Assembly: GCA_963920635.1 (NCBI GenBank)
Contig: OY987300.1
Location: forward strand, 81,445,899-81,509,898
Source: Pseudeuparius sepicola
Taxonomy: Eukaryota; Arthropoda; Insecta; Coleoptera; Anthribidae
Direction of reading: 5' to 3'
DNA length: 64,000 bases
Shown: positions 47,441 through 58,562 of the stretch, piece after piece
Position numbering within the stretch: position 1 is the first letter of the stretch
Layout of the letters: each line of letters opens with the position of its first letter
Notes under the pieces: model-generated
Told to the model about the DNA's origin: nothing
The model's database searches: none
The model's input: only the letters and a program-made list of their open reading frames with translations
Program-made: the position numbers and the translations under genes

Positions 47441-49495
47441 TCAAGGTAGCTTGTCTAATTGATTTTCTCGGGTAATCTTCAAAATATTGTAACACTTGGA
47501 CTGTTGCACCATTGTTGCGAACTATTCTTCTAATTGATTTGCTTTTGCGGATAGAAAATGCATTTTAGTTCTCCCTTTAGTTTTTTCTAATCGAATAAAC
47601 ATTTTGTGATCAGGAACGTGACGTTCAGGATATTTCTCTCTATAAATTGTAACGGCCCTTCTAGCATTTTTTTAGCTTCTCCATAGACTAATAACATATC
47701 AACTTTTTCATTGTGGATACAATGACTGGATACAATAATTATTATTAAATGTCAAGATAAGGTATTTCAATTATGACAGGTAAGAATATTAAATTATCAA
47801 CTGTCAATTGTTTTCCATGGATATCCGATCAAGCCAAGGCTAATTTGATTTAGGATATGTACAGGGTGATCCAAACTCGACGCCCCAGGCCTACAGCGGG
47901 AACACGAAAACTCAAAATAAAATTTCGAAAAGGGGTTTTTAAATGGGACATACTAAGGTCAAATTTTGACCGAAAATTAGCTTTTTTGATGTTTGGGAAA
48001 ATGGCTCTGTGACGTCATCGATATTATTTTCCGAGAAACATACCAGTTTTTCTCTATATATTGAAAGTCCTTATCATTCTCAACAACTTTTATAGAAAGA
48101 AATTTTCTGTATCTTTTGTCGTTCCAAATCTACAGGGTCAAATATATAAAAAACATGGAATTTTTTCTAATCATTTTTCGAAATCTAGGTAGCTATGGAA
48201 ACAATTGATAGTCAGAAATTATTTAAGAGTATGTTAGGGTGCCTTGCGCACCCTTAAATTTATTCAACTGGAATATTTATTAAATTTCTGGATTGTGCTT
48301 GTTACTAACTTGTTTGTTATTATTGTTTGTTACAAAATTGTTTTTAAAAAATATTCCAGTTGAATAAATTTAAGGGTGCGCAAGGCAACACTCTTAAATA
48401 ATTTCTGACTATCAATTGTTTCCATAGCTATCTAGATTTCGAAAAATGATTAGAAAAAATTCCATGTTTTTTTACATAATATTTGACCCTGTAGATTTGG
48501 AACGACAAAAGATACAGAAAATTTCTTTCTATAAAAGTTGTTGAGAATGATAAGGACTTTCAATATATAGAGAAAAACTGGTATGTTTCTCGGAAAATAA
48601 TATCGATGACGTCACAGCGGCCATTTTCCCAAACATCAAAAAAGCTAATTTTCGGTCAAAATTGGACCTTAGTATGTCCCATTTAAGAACCCCTTTTCGA
48701 AATTTTATTTTGAGTTTTCGTGTTCCCGCTGTAGGCCTGGGGCGTCGAGTTTGGATCACCCTGTATTGCACGAATATAATCTCTAATTTTTGCAATAACA
48801 GTTGCCAGTTTCTCATGGAAAATATGCCATTGCATTTACGAAGAACCATGTGGTTTTAACACGACGGAGCTCCAGCACACAAAGCCAACATTGTAAAAGA
48901 GTTTCTAAATAATGAGTTTGAAAACAAATGGAAAACAAAGCTATTAGGTTTCTATTTATGAAAATTTCTGAGAAACCTTGTTTACAAAATTCCATTCCGG
49001 AGTGTTGGTGATTTAATAGAAAAAATAACACCAATAACAGTTTTTCTTAAAAAGGCGTTCATACAGTTATATTTCTATAACTGATATTTATCACTTTTAC
49101 TATAATACATCTGTCCGAGCATCAGTCGATTTTTTTGTCAAAAATATACCTTCATAAGTTATGGCTAGCTCGATTTTCATTAAAAAAATACCATGGCACC
49201 TTTTTTCATATTTTACAAATAATACGCATATAACTTTTTAACAAAAAAAAAATATTTAAGAAAGGTTATCAGAAAAACGTGGTCTTTCCAAATATAAAGA
49301 CAAAACAGGTGTGGTCCTGGAAAAAATATATTTGATGACGTCATAACCTATATTTCCCAAATTCCTAAAAACTATCTTTTCGGCCCAAAAGCAAGCTGGA
49401 GTGGTCCTACAAGAAACCCACAAGTCAAATATTTACTGGATGTTTTCGTTTGCCTATAATAACAATTTGGTGTCGAGTGTGGGGACACCCTGTAC
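47441..49495. mobile_element. Composite Tc1/mariner-like element X, partial copy
   Basis: Left part, minus strand: the N-terminal transposase region (VDMLLVYGEAKK...YPERHVPDHKMFIRLEK in broken frames, about 47,560-47,735). Right part, plus strand: the C-terminal region (RRTMWFQHDGAPAHKANIVK, about 48,840-48,900) and an element end GGGGACACCCTGTA. The two parts are split by the MITE at 47,860-48,765. The layout is the mirror image of 56,373-60,698, so the arrangement is a property of the family. The left end is lost at repeat P. Confidence 0.6.
47860..48765. mobile_element. 906-bp palindromic MITE inserted in element X
   Basis: Ends TACAGGGTGATCCAAACTCG and CGAGTTTGGATCACCCTGTA. Arms of about 420 bp are nearly identical, with the fold point near 48,320. 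TA flanks; no coding capacity. Confidence 0.85.
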
Positions 49496-49859
49496 ATACG
49501 CAAATGCAAAACTGCAAAAATGGATAAAACAGAAAAACCCCGCTCATTCACTAACCAGAGCTTTTAACACCATTATGAATGTGCAGGTCCTCTCTCCATA
49601 TTGTATTGGTGGAACGCCGAGATCAAAGCTTTTTTAAAATGCCCCTTTCGTTCACTCTGAAAGCGCACGACTACTTAAAAAAATCAAACGGCGAAAACCT
49701 ACGATTGATTTCGCTTCACAGTTAAATACGGAAAAACGCATAAAGAAACGATCAGTTCAAAGCTAAATTTTAATATGGCGTAATAGTATATTTCATTAAG
49801 AGTCTGGAAATAAAGATTTTTCCGTGCGCGAGTGACAAATTCTCGTTTATCTCGACAGC

Positions 49860-49919
49860 TCTGGGGGAGGGGGGCAATTGCCCCCTTTGCCCCCCCCCCC
49901 CCCTGAATACGCCACTGCG
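49860..49919. mobile_element. hAT-like terminus
   Basis: The G/C runs followed by CCCCCTGAATACGCCACTG (reverse complement CAGTGGCGTATTCAGGGGG) look like one end of a hAT element. The other end was not located. Confidence 0.4.
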
Positions 49920-49924
49920 ACACG

Positions 49925-50250
49925 GTGTCCCAAATGACAACTAATAGACTCGATTGTTTTCCCTTGGTCGTGCGGGAGACGGTAAAGCTGCTTGCGGGTG
50001 TTATACCAGCCTACTTGTTATGCCCTCCTGTCGACAGACCCTGCGAAAAGTTCCAACCCTTCGTTGTAATCACGCGCCAAAATGGCTTCAACCCCTTCGC
50101 TTCTCTGGGGACCTCAGACAGGTATAAAAGGGGGTCTCGAAAGGGAGATAGGCATTTTCTGGCGGCGCTTATTCGGTTGCTTAAGTTCAGGGGCAATATA
50201 ATGAGAGATGGGTTTTTAATGAGCCGGTATGTCAAGTAATAAATAAGGGG
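49925..50250. promoter_or_regulatory. Repeat-free island with TATA-like motif
   Basis: Moderate GC. GGTATAAAAGGGG lies at about 50,120, and no coding exon of recognised family follows. It could be a regulatory element or an alternative promoter. Confidence 0.3.
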
Positions 50251-50296
50251 CATAATAATTATAAATTCAATTTAGGCTCGTCTCCCATATTTCTGT

Positions 50297-51224
50297 AGGT
50301 AAGGGAAAGTCGCCGAATTTCGGATACTACTTTAAATTTACTAAGTATTTATTATACAGAAGTATTTTTTATTTATTTTTTCATATAAGCATATACAACG
50401 TGTTATAATGAAACAAAATTTATTGTCAAAAGAATTTTACTACATTTGTTTTTTCCAAGAAAACGAATGTATTATGAATTCGGTCCATTTTGGTGCGACT
50501 GAAAAAAGGTTCCTAATTTCGGACACTGTATCCGAAATTAAGAGACTACTTTCTACAAGTGTAAAAACTATATATTTAAACGAAAAGAGCACACATACGT
50601 TTTTTCTAGCTTCTTTATTAGCTTGTTTGATGTAATTTCCAATGTTTCGGGGCCGAAACAAAATTGGAGACATTAGGATAGGTAGGTATCCCATTTGTTT
50701 TCCTCTGGCCTCATTATAATGGCCAATTTCAATGGATCTGTCACTTTTTCTGAAAATAAACAATTTACTCGCAACCAGCATATTTTATTAAGCCAGAATT
50801 GTGGGTTTCTGGTATCCGAAATTAGGAACTTCAGACTATCCGAAATTAGGCACCTTTTCACTTTTTAGGTTACAGTAATGCAGTACTGTTATTTTTGAAA
50901 TCTGTTTAATTGTGACTAGAATACCGGCTTAATTAATATATTAACTTACCTAGGACGCAAACACAAAATTCTGGAACGATTATTTCAAAGATAGACACAG
51001 CTCAAAACGCGACTGAACATAAAACTCCGCCATGCAATTTAGACGTTTGGAGCTGCCATCTAATAGAGAGAGATTGTACCACCACAATATTGCATAGTGG
51101 GCTTAATTTGACTTTTTGCATTGTATAGGGTGAGGTTTCAATTTAAAACAGCAGATGGATTCTTAGATAAACCACTATCCGAAATTAGGAAACCATCCGA
51201 AATTAGGCGACTTTCCTCTACCCT
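50297..51224. mobile_element. Inverted-repeat element with recurring ATCCGAAATTAGG word
   Basis: The ends GGGAAAGTCGCCGAATTTCG and CGAAATTAGGCGACTTTCC are inverted. The word ATCCGAAATTAGG or its complement recurs at about 50,317, 50,512, 50,530, 50,815, 50,840, 51,178 and 51,195. Confidence 0.6.
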
Positions 51225-51699
51225 TTTTTGTTTATTTTGTCTGTGATTACTTCTGTCCTGTCTCTTATTCGTAAATTGATTTTTTATTATACTTCTTTGA
51301 AAACATCTTATTTTCATCTGTTTTAGCAATAATGAAAGATGGGGTTTTTCGGGCTAGCGCACGGAAACAGCGCATGGAAAAACTTTCCTTGCGCTGAATG
51401 AAAATACCGAATATATGGCTTTAAAATAGAAATATACAGCAAAGTAAACTAAATTTAAGAAACTCTATATGCTCTCTGATATTTAACATATACCTATTTT
51501 GTATTTTAATTCGTAAGTGTTTCAATATTTAGATACATTTCTGTAATATTTTTGACGTTTTATTCACCTTATCTGACAATAACTAATTTACAACAAAGCA
51601 CCTTTGAAATAATTTGAGAGTAACCATGGAAACGCATCATACATAACAAACACTATATTGTCTGCATTGTTTATTTTTTGTCAATTAAATTTATTATAA

Positions 51700-52100
51700 T
51701 ATGCCGATAAAATGTTTTAAGTTTCCATTTTCAAAGAAGTATAATAAAAAATATCGTTCATTACACGTCCAGAAATAGATTTTTCCGTGCATGCATGACA
51801 TCCTATGACATGGCCAACATGTCATAGGTGTGTTTCTTTCTTTATTGTAAATAAAAATATTGATAATTGTAGATCTCAGCAATGGAAGAAGGCCTTAGGG
51901 TTCGTCAAAGACCATAAATTTGCGAATATTGCACCAGAAGAGGCACATAAACGTATAAAAATTTTTAAGGCACATTTTGATGACCAATCATTCACTTCGT
52001 CCGAAAAGTTTATTAACAACTGCTGTTCCAGTAAGATTATTACCAGAAGCTTATGGTTAGAGGGATATTCGTATGCGTAATCTGGCAGGCAGAGACAAGT
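51700..52100 (+). pseudogene. THAP-domain relic 3
   Basis: MPIKCFKFPFSKKYNKKY (from about 51,702), then in another frame QWKKALGFVKDHKFANIAPE, then FKAHFDDQSFTSSEKF, then LTTAVPVRLLP in a third frame. The W, HF...F and AVP elements occur in THAP-domain order. The second zinc-ligand Cys appears lost and the frames are broken. Confidence 0.5.
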
Positions 52101-53800
52101 CAACAATATTTTGTGAACTAAAAGCCTATGAAGGCAGTTCAGGACCATTTGGCAGTTTGACAGTACCTTCACTAGAATTTAGTGAATATAATAGTCAATT
52201 TAGAAAATACTTTCTTATCAAAATTTAATGACTTATCGCATCAGGATGGCTTAGGTCCTATATAGTCTACTAAATGAATTCCGATCAGTAAAATACATAT
52301 ACAATATCCGTGTGCTAATTTTTCCCACGATTTGGTTTCAGTATACCTATACGCAAGTTCATATTTACTACAAACTTAAATTTGCGAATAGAGAATTAAA
52401 AAGCCAAAGACAAAATAAATCAAATTCAAAACTTACAATTTTGCAAAACTTGTAAACTATGTAAATAATTTTGTTTGCTCCTAGGTACACACTTATGTAT
52501 ATTATTACTTACCCTGTTTAATTAGGTATATCTTGCGTTATTTAAACGGAAAAAGTAAAATACCTGCATTTTTATTATGCATATTATGCTCCTTATTTTT
52601 CCACTATAGAGGTGCCCCCGTATAACTTGGTGCAACCAGCTTTACGGTGTTTTGGATAGTCGACCCTCGTAAATAACGGAGTGGCGACCTGACATTAATT
52701 TACGACCGGTCGCAAAAAATCGGCGAGTTTTCGACGACTTCAAAGGAGTGATCCGACTTATAGTATTCTCTAGACTTTGATTATACACTCAAAATTCGGC
52801 AATGAAAATCGTAGGTATTTCGCGAGAGTGAAACATCCTTGGAACCTTATTAAACGGTATATTTTTGACACAAGCATGGGAATCACTTGATTAGCACGAA
52901 CATTTTGTTGATAAACAATACCTAAATTATATGCGTCACTGAAAAAACAATTGGGGACATTGTTTTAATAACAGCGCCACAAAAAGTTCTCCAAACATTG
53001 TAAAAAATAACAGCAAAATACTATAGTTTCCCACGCTGTGAATTTGTAAAATAACAATAGTGTACCGATATTGGACCTTAGTCTGAAAATTGAATTATTT
53101 TATTTAGCAAGTCTATTCAGTAATAATTGGAAATTCCGTTTGTGAACTCGTTGATCCTAGTTTTTTCAAGGATATCTTGGCGCATAAAAACTGATTTCTA
53201 AACTCTCTAAAAGATATACAGAGCGTACCAAGTATAGGTACAGTTCCGTTCATAAGGGAAAATTTTTGTTTTCAGAACTAGGTATTTAAAATTTGAAGCA
53301 GTTTGTGCGTGTACAAAGATAAATAATGACGTATGCAAAAGTGTCACGTGAATTTCTGTAACTGTCAAATTTGACATTTAATAAAAAAAATTACCTAATA
53401 TAGAAAAAAATTCCTTTGCAATATTTTATCGGTATTCCAATTTTTATAAACTTGTGTGCCCGAATTTTCAGAATAAGTATGGGAATGTGAGATACGAGAA
53501 AAATAGAAAATAACGTAAGTAATTTTTAATGGACCACGATCTGCCTATTCGCGAAATTGTAACCATCGTTCATCTACACGTATTATCAATCTCTGATGTA
53601 TCCGCAATCCGCATATATGTATAAAAAACGTTTTTATCGGGTCTTCCATTAGGCACCACATGTCGAGATGATCACATAATATCAACATTTCCACCTACGC
53701 ATACACATACACGCATCTATCAACATCAGCAACACACACGAATAGATACTATTAATATGTTTATACTATACAGTTGAAAGTGTACAGGGTATCTACTTTT
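52101..53800. other. Unassigned interval with a CpG-richer block
   Basis: No gene is recognised. About 52,605-52,760 is less AT-rich (for example GACCGGTCGCAAAAAATCGG) and repeat-free; it may be regulatory. Confidence 0.35.
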
Positions 53801-54239
53801 AAACATATACAAAGGCCTTCAAAAATCGCCTCTTTTGACCTTCCTAATATTTTCAAAATGTAAGTGCAGGGCCGGCTTCGATTTTTTTATACCCCCGATT
53901 TTCACGAAAACCGTTCAGCGATTTTTTTATTTAAATTCTGACACCCCAGCGTTAATCACGACAAGCAAAAACCCCTGTATACCAAATTTGAACACAAAAT
54001 ATACAGGCAGTTCCATTCTAGAGAGTGCCAAAATTGAACGAAATAGGAATTTCAAAGGCAGCCGACAAGTCAAGTGTGCCGTGGACTCCCCTCAAAACAG
54101 TTGAACGGTCAACAGGATTATTCAAAGTGTTGGTGTGCAAGGATCCAATACAAAATATACAGGGTGTCTTTCTCTGTGCCATCTAGAAATACTGAATTTT
54201 TTTTACAAAATTATGAGTTTAAGTATTACAATATTGAGT

Positions 54240-54360
54240 ATTGCATATTGTATTGTCACCGGAACTAAAGGTGTATGCAAAATTTCAGCTCAATCGGATG
54301 TCAGGAAGTGGTTCTAATTCAGCTTGCAAGATTTGACCTAAACATACATACATAGTTCAC
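54240..54360 (+). mobile_element. Non-LTR retrotransposon 3' tail fragment
   Basis: TGCAAAATTTCAGCTCAATC, then AGCTTGCAAGATTTGACCTA, followed by ACATACATACAT. This end sequence with a microsatellite tail is typical of insect LINE or SINE 3' ends. No reverse transcriptase is attached. Confidence 0.5.
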
Positions 54361-54942
54361 CATACATTGCAAGTTAAATAAAAGCTTGTATAAAAATGAA
54401 AGAAATAAGTAAATAAAAGCGAACATTATTTTTAATAAAAACTGTGAGATATGAACAAATAATAATTTCCAAAATTGGAAACCCAAAGTTTTCTAGTCAA
54501 GAATAAGTTACTTCCAGAAATGAGAATGTACGTATAAATAAACATTTCTACATACAATAATCACTTGCGTTTTCCTTTTTAAAAATTGCTGTGACAATAA
54601 TTTTTATAGTGTGTCAGGTTTTGGGCTTATCAAATTCAAATTCTAGTAAAGAATTACTATGTCAGTTTTCTGGATAAAAAAATATAAATTTTAAAATATT
54701 GTTTACAAAAAATATATTTCAGATTTGATTTGGGTTGTTGGTAATGATTTCCAGTGATGTCTCTCCTACTTACTCCATATTGAGAATCGTCAATAAACCC
54801 TCCAAATTGATTTTTATAGATAAAAATTTGATAAATCAATCCTTAAGGTGTCAGGCACTATTAAGTTTACCTAATCTCCAAAAATAAAAATTTGTTTAAA
54901 AGTAGACACTCTGTACATTAGTACATGCCTATACCCCCATTA

Positions 54943-55565
54943 CTGTAAGAAGTCCCGATTTTGTCAGATGACAGTGTCCACAAAATCCCTAGGAATTTTC
55001 TGTTAACGATGGGCATAACAATGGTATATGTGTCTCACCCAGTTAATGACGTCACTCATTGATTTATAATGTGAAAAGTTACCCAAGTAATACGAAAAAA
55101 GAACATAATAAAATAAAAACCCTATTGCAATCACGATTATACCGCTACAAATAAAAATAACTATGACTACAACTCATTTTAATAATAATTTCAAACGTCA
55201 TGGAAACACTTTCATTTTGGTATTTTGTTAAAATCAGCCACTTGCGCCAGCGTCTATGGGGCGGACTCAGGCAAATTTTGTTTCGGTGTTGTGAAAGTGA
55301 CAGTGAAGGTTTTCCGGATCGTTCAAAAAGGATCAAACTTTGGGCAGTGAACATATTCGTGGGTTTTGTACGTTTCGTGAGTTTTACCGTTATCTGTGTT
55401 GTTCTTGTTCGTGTTATTAGAGTTATTAATTGTGCAAATGGGCTCGCTACTGACCTGGACTTATGACCCGGTTGCATTTTTTGCTGCATTAATGCCAACT
55501 TAGGATGGCGAAATTACCATTTGACAGTCCCAGTAAGGACTTCTTAAAATAATTTTACTATACTT
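54943..55565 (-). repeat. Long inverted repeat P, right copy
   Basis: The reverse-complement counterpart of 46,816-47,440, with scattered substitutions. The segment of about 7.5 kb between the copies includes element X, the 50.3-kb element and THAP relic 3. Confidence 0.7.
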
Positions 55566-56372
55566 CCCCCTCTTGTAATTCTGTACATTAAACATCGATC
55601 TATCACTATTGACACGTCCCAGGCTCTGCGGACGTGGGTATTTTGTCACTTCACCTTAATTTCAATTACAACGTCCCCGAACTCATATTTTATCGCGATC
55701 ATGTTACCAAATGGCTGCCTTTAGTATCGGTTTGTGAAATGATCGTCGCGAGAAGTGCGTCACCCGGATTTATATGGAGTATTTCTTCCTGGGCGTTCCA
55801 TCAACGTCTCAGGTATTTATACGGCGATTACGGGTGATACAGCAGAGCAGGAACGCGACGTGACGTATCGTTTATTAAGGTTTAACCATAGGAATGTTTA
55901 AAAGAGACAGTTAGGCGTCTTTGATAGGTCTGCATGATAATATTCCTCGAAGATTTGACGAAATCTCATGATCCCCCCAAACTAAAAGTTTGGAGGCACA
56001 CGTAAAGGACGAGAGAAGACGTTTCCTTTGGAAGTTCATTTTTCAACGAGCTCGATATGAAAACTATCCAAGTTTAATTAAAAGAGGGTCCTCGGCGACA
56101 ACTGACAAATAGCCGTTCTGACGGACACCTCTTACCTTTTACAAGCCTCGTTTCCCCGAGTTCGAGGCTGGAGAAGTTTCATTTATAAATTCAGTTATAG
56201 GTGGGGTTCTTTTTACAGGCTGGTCATTGAAGATAGCACTTATTTGCAGATTATTCCATCCTGATTCGATAAACGATCATATTATGTTCGCTCGTCATTC
56301 AATCCCAGAATGTACAGAGCACCATTAGTAACAACATACAGTAATATTTTGATCTACATTTTTCTTAACACT
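55566..56372. other. Repeat-free island
   Basis: Unique sequence, less AT-rich than the neighbours, with no recognised protein. Possible conserved noncoding DNA. Confidence 0.3.
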
Positions 56373-56532
56373 GTACATGGTGTTCCAAACTCGAAGCCTC
56401 AGGGTTATTATAGGCAAACAAGAACAGCCAGTAAAAATTTGACTTGTGGGTTTCCTGTAGGACCACTCAGCATGCTTTTGGGCCTAAAAGATAATTTTTA
56501 GGAATTTGAGAAATATAGGTTATGACGTCATC

Positions 56533-57838
56533 CAGGGACTCTTTAAAATAAGGGGACCCAGCATTTCACAGTCTATCACATAGGAAAAGTGAAGCCTTGA
56601 GGGGAAGTTTGTTTTCTGTAGACTCCAAGGAGACTACATAAGTGGGCTGGTACAAGGTTATGTTATACAATATGGATAGAAATTGTGGAATATTGCTTAT
56701 ATTTCTTAAAATATTCCTCATATCAAAAACATGTTTTAATAAAAGTGTTAGGGGAAATTATTTCCCGTTTAGTGATATCGATATCAGAACTTTCTGAATA
56801 CGATACAACACAATTTTAAAGGGGTCGCATAAGAAAAAAAAGACAAAAAATAAAGTTTTCTATTATGCTATTGACAATGTTTATCAAAATAATTATTAAC
56901 ATCAAGTTAGCCATGCCAAAATCAGAACAATGCGAAACGTACTTTTTTCTGTGTACTTAAGTACTTAGTTTGTTAACCTGTATTCTTTCCGTTTCACTTA
57001 ATTCAAGCGCCATTATAAGTTACTAAGTACTTAAGTACACAGAAAATTTAGTAAAAAAGTACGTTTACTGTAACAATGCACATAATTACAAGTAACTGAC
57101 AGCTAGTGACAGTTTCCCATTGTTCTGATTTTGGCATGGCTATAACTTTATGTTAATAATTATTTTGATAAACATTGTCAATAGCATAATAGAAAACTTA
57201 ATTTTTTTTGTATTTTTTTCTTATGCGACCCCATTAAAATTGTATTGTATCGTATTCAGAAAGTTCCAATGTATCAATTTTCACCAAAAAAAGTATATGG
57301 TACCATTTAAAAAAATGAAGTCGGTTACCATGGCAACCACATTTTTTGTACTATGAAAGATTGCTTGATATCACTAAGCGGGAAATAATTTCCCCTAACA
57401 CTTTTAGTAAAACAAGTTTTTCATATAAGGAATATTTTAAGAAATATAAGCAATATTCCACAATTTCTATCCACACTGTATGTCAGTGTCCAACTGCCAT
57501 CAGGTTTTATGTGATAGATAGTGCCATAGATTCTAAAGGAGGCAAAAAATTTTCCATCATAATTCCCAATTTTTAAGTTTTCTAACTTCTAACTCAGATG
57601 TGACAATTAAAGAATTTCAACTATACAATAAATTTGTTTCATTTGACAGTTGCCATATTCTTTAATTATTGTAGACACAACATTGTCAAGTCTAATTTTT
57701 AGAAATCATGGAAACCATTATTAATTTTTACTAACAATCAAAGTACCTGTTATATTCATAGATTCTCCAATAAAATGGCATACTTGGCATCACTGATACT
57801 ATTAGAATGAGGAAAGAATAGGCCTTACTTTGTCCCTG
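56533..57838. mobile_element. hAT-like element Y, copy 2
   Basis: CAGGGACTCTTTAAAATAAG at the left and CTTACTTTGTCCCTG at the right, with a perfect 8-bp duplication ACGTCATC on both sides (56,525-56,532 and 57,839-57,846). Element X copy 47,441-49,495 supplies the empty site (GATGACGTCATAACC on the opposite strand). It is itself interrupted by foldback F copy 2. Confidence 0.82.
56668..57478. mobile_element. Foldback element F, copy 2, inserted in Y
   Basis: TA-flanked. The same family as 39,835-41,325, with ends AATATGGATAGAAATTGTGG and ATTTCTATCCACACTG. The empty site is present in element Y copy 1 at about 43,583 (AATATAACATAACC on the plus strand). Confidence 0.82.
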
Positions 57839-58562
57839 ACGTCATCAAATATATTTTTCCCAGGACCATACCTGTTTCTCTTTACATTTGGAAAGAGCAC
57901 GATTTTTTTCTGATAAACTTTCGTAAATATTTTTTTGATATCTTGTTTCATTAAAAAGTTATATGCGTATTATTTGCAAAAATATGAAAAAAGGTGCCAT
58001 GGTATTTTTTTAATGAAAATCAAGTTAACCATGACTTACGAAGGTATATTTTTGACAAAAAAATTGACAGATGCTCGGACAGATGTATTATGGTAAAAGT
58101 ATTAAATATTAGTCATAGAAATATAACGCCTTTTTAAGAAAAACTGTTATTGGTGTTATTTTTTCTAGTAAATCACCAACACTCCGGAATGGAATTTTGT
58201 AAACAAGGTTTTTCAGAAATTTTCATAAATAAAAACCTAATAGTTAGGTCTGGAGACTTTTCTGACCATTTTATGAGCCATTGATCCCAATCCATTTGTT
58301 TCCAAACTCACTATTTAGAAACTCTTTTACAATGTTGGCTTTGTGTGCTGGAGCTCCATCGTGTTGAAACCACATGGTTCTTCTTAAATGCAATGGCACA
58401 TTTACCATGAGAACTGGCAACTGTTAATGCAAAAATTAGATATTTTATTCGGGTAATACAAAGTATATATCCCGAATCAAATTAGCCTTGGCCGTCATGA
58501 TTGAAATACCTTCTCTTGACATTTAATAATTATTGTATCCAGCGTATCATAAAACATCAATA

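Noticed and set aside
55145..55498. Minus-strand open frame of 117 codons (and its counterpart at 46,881)
   Set aside because: It lies in repeat P. The two copies differ in frame, so it is not conserved as protein.
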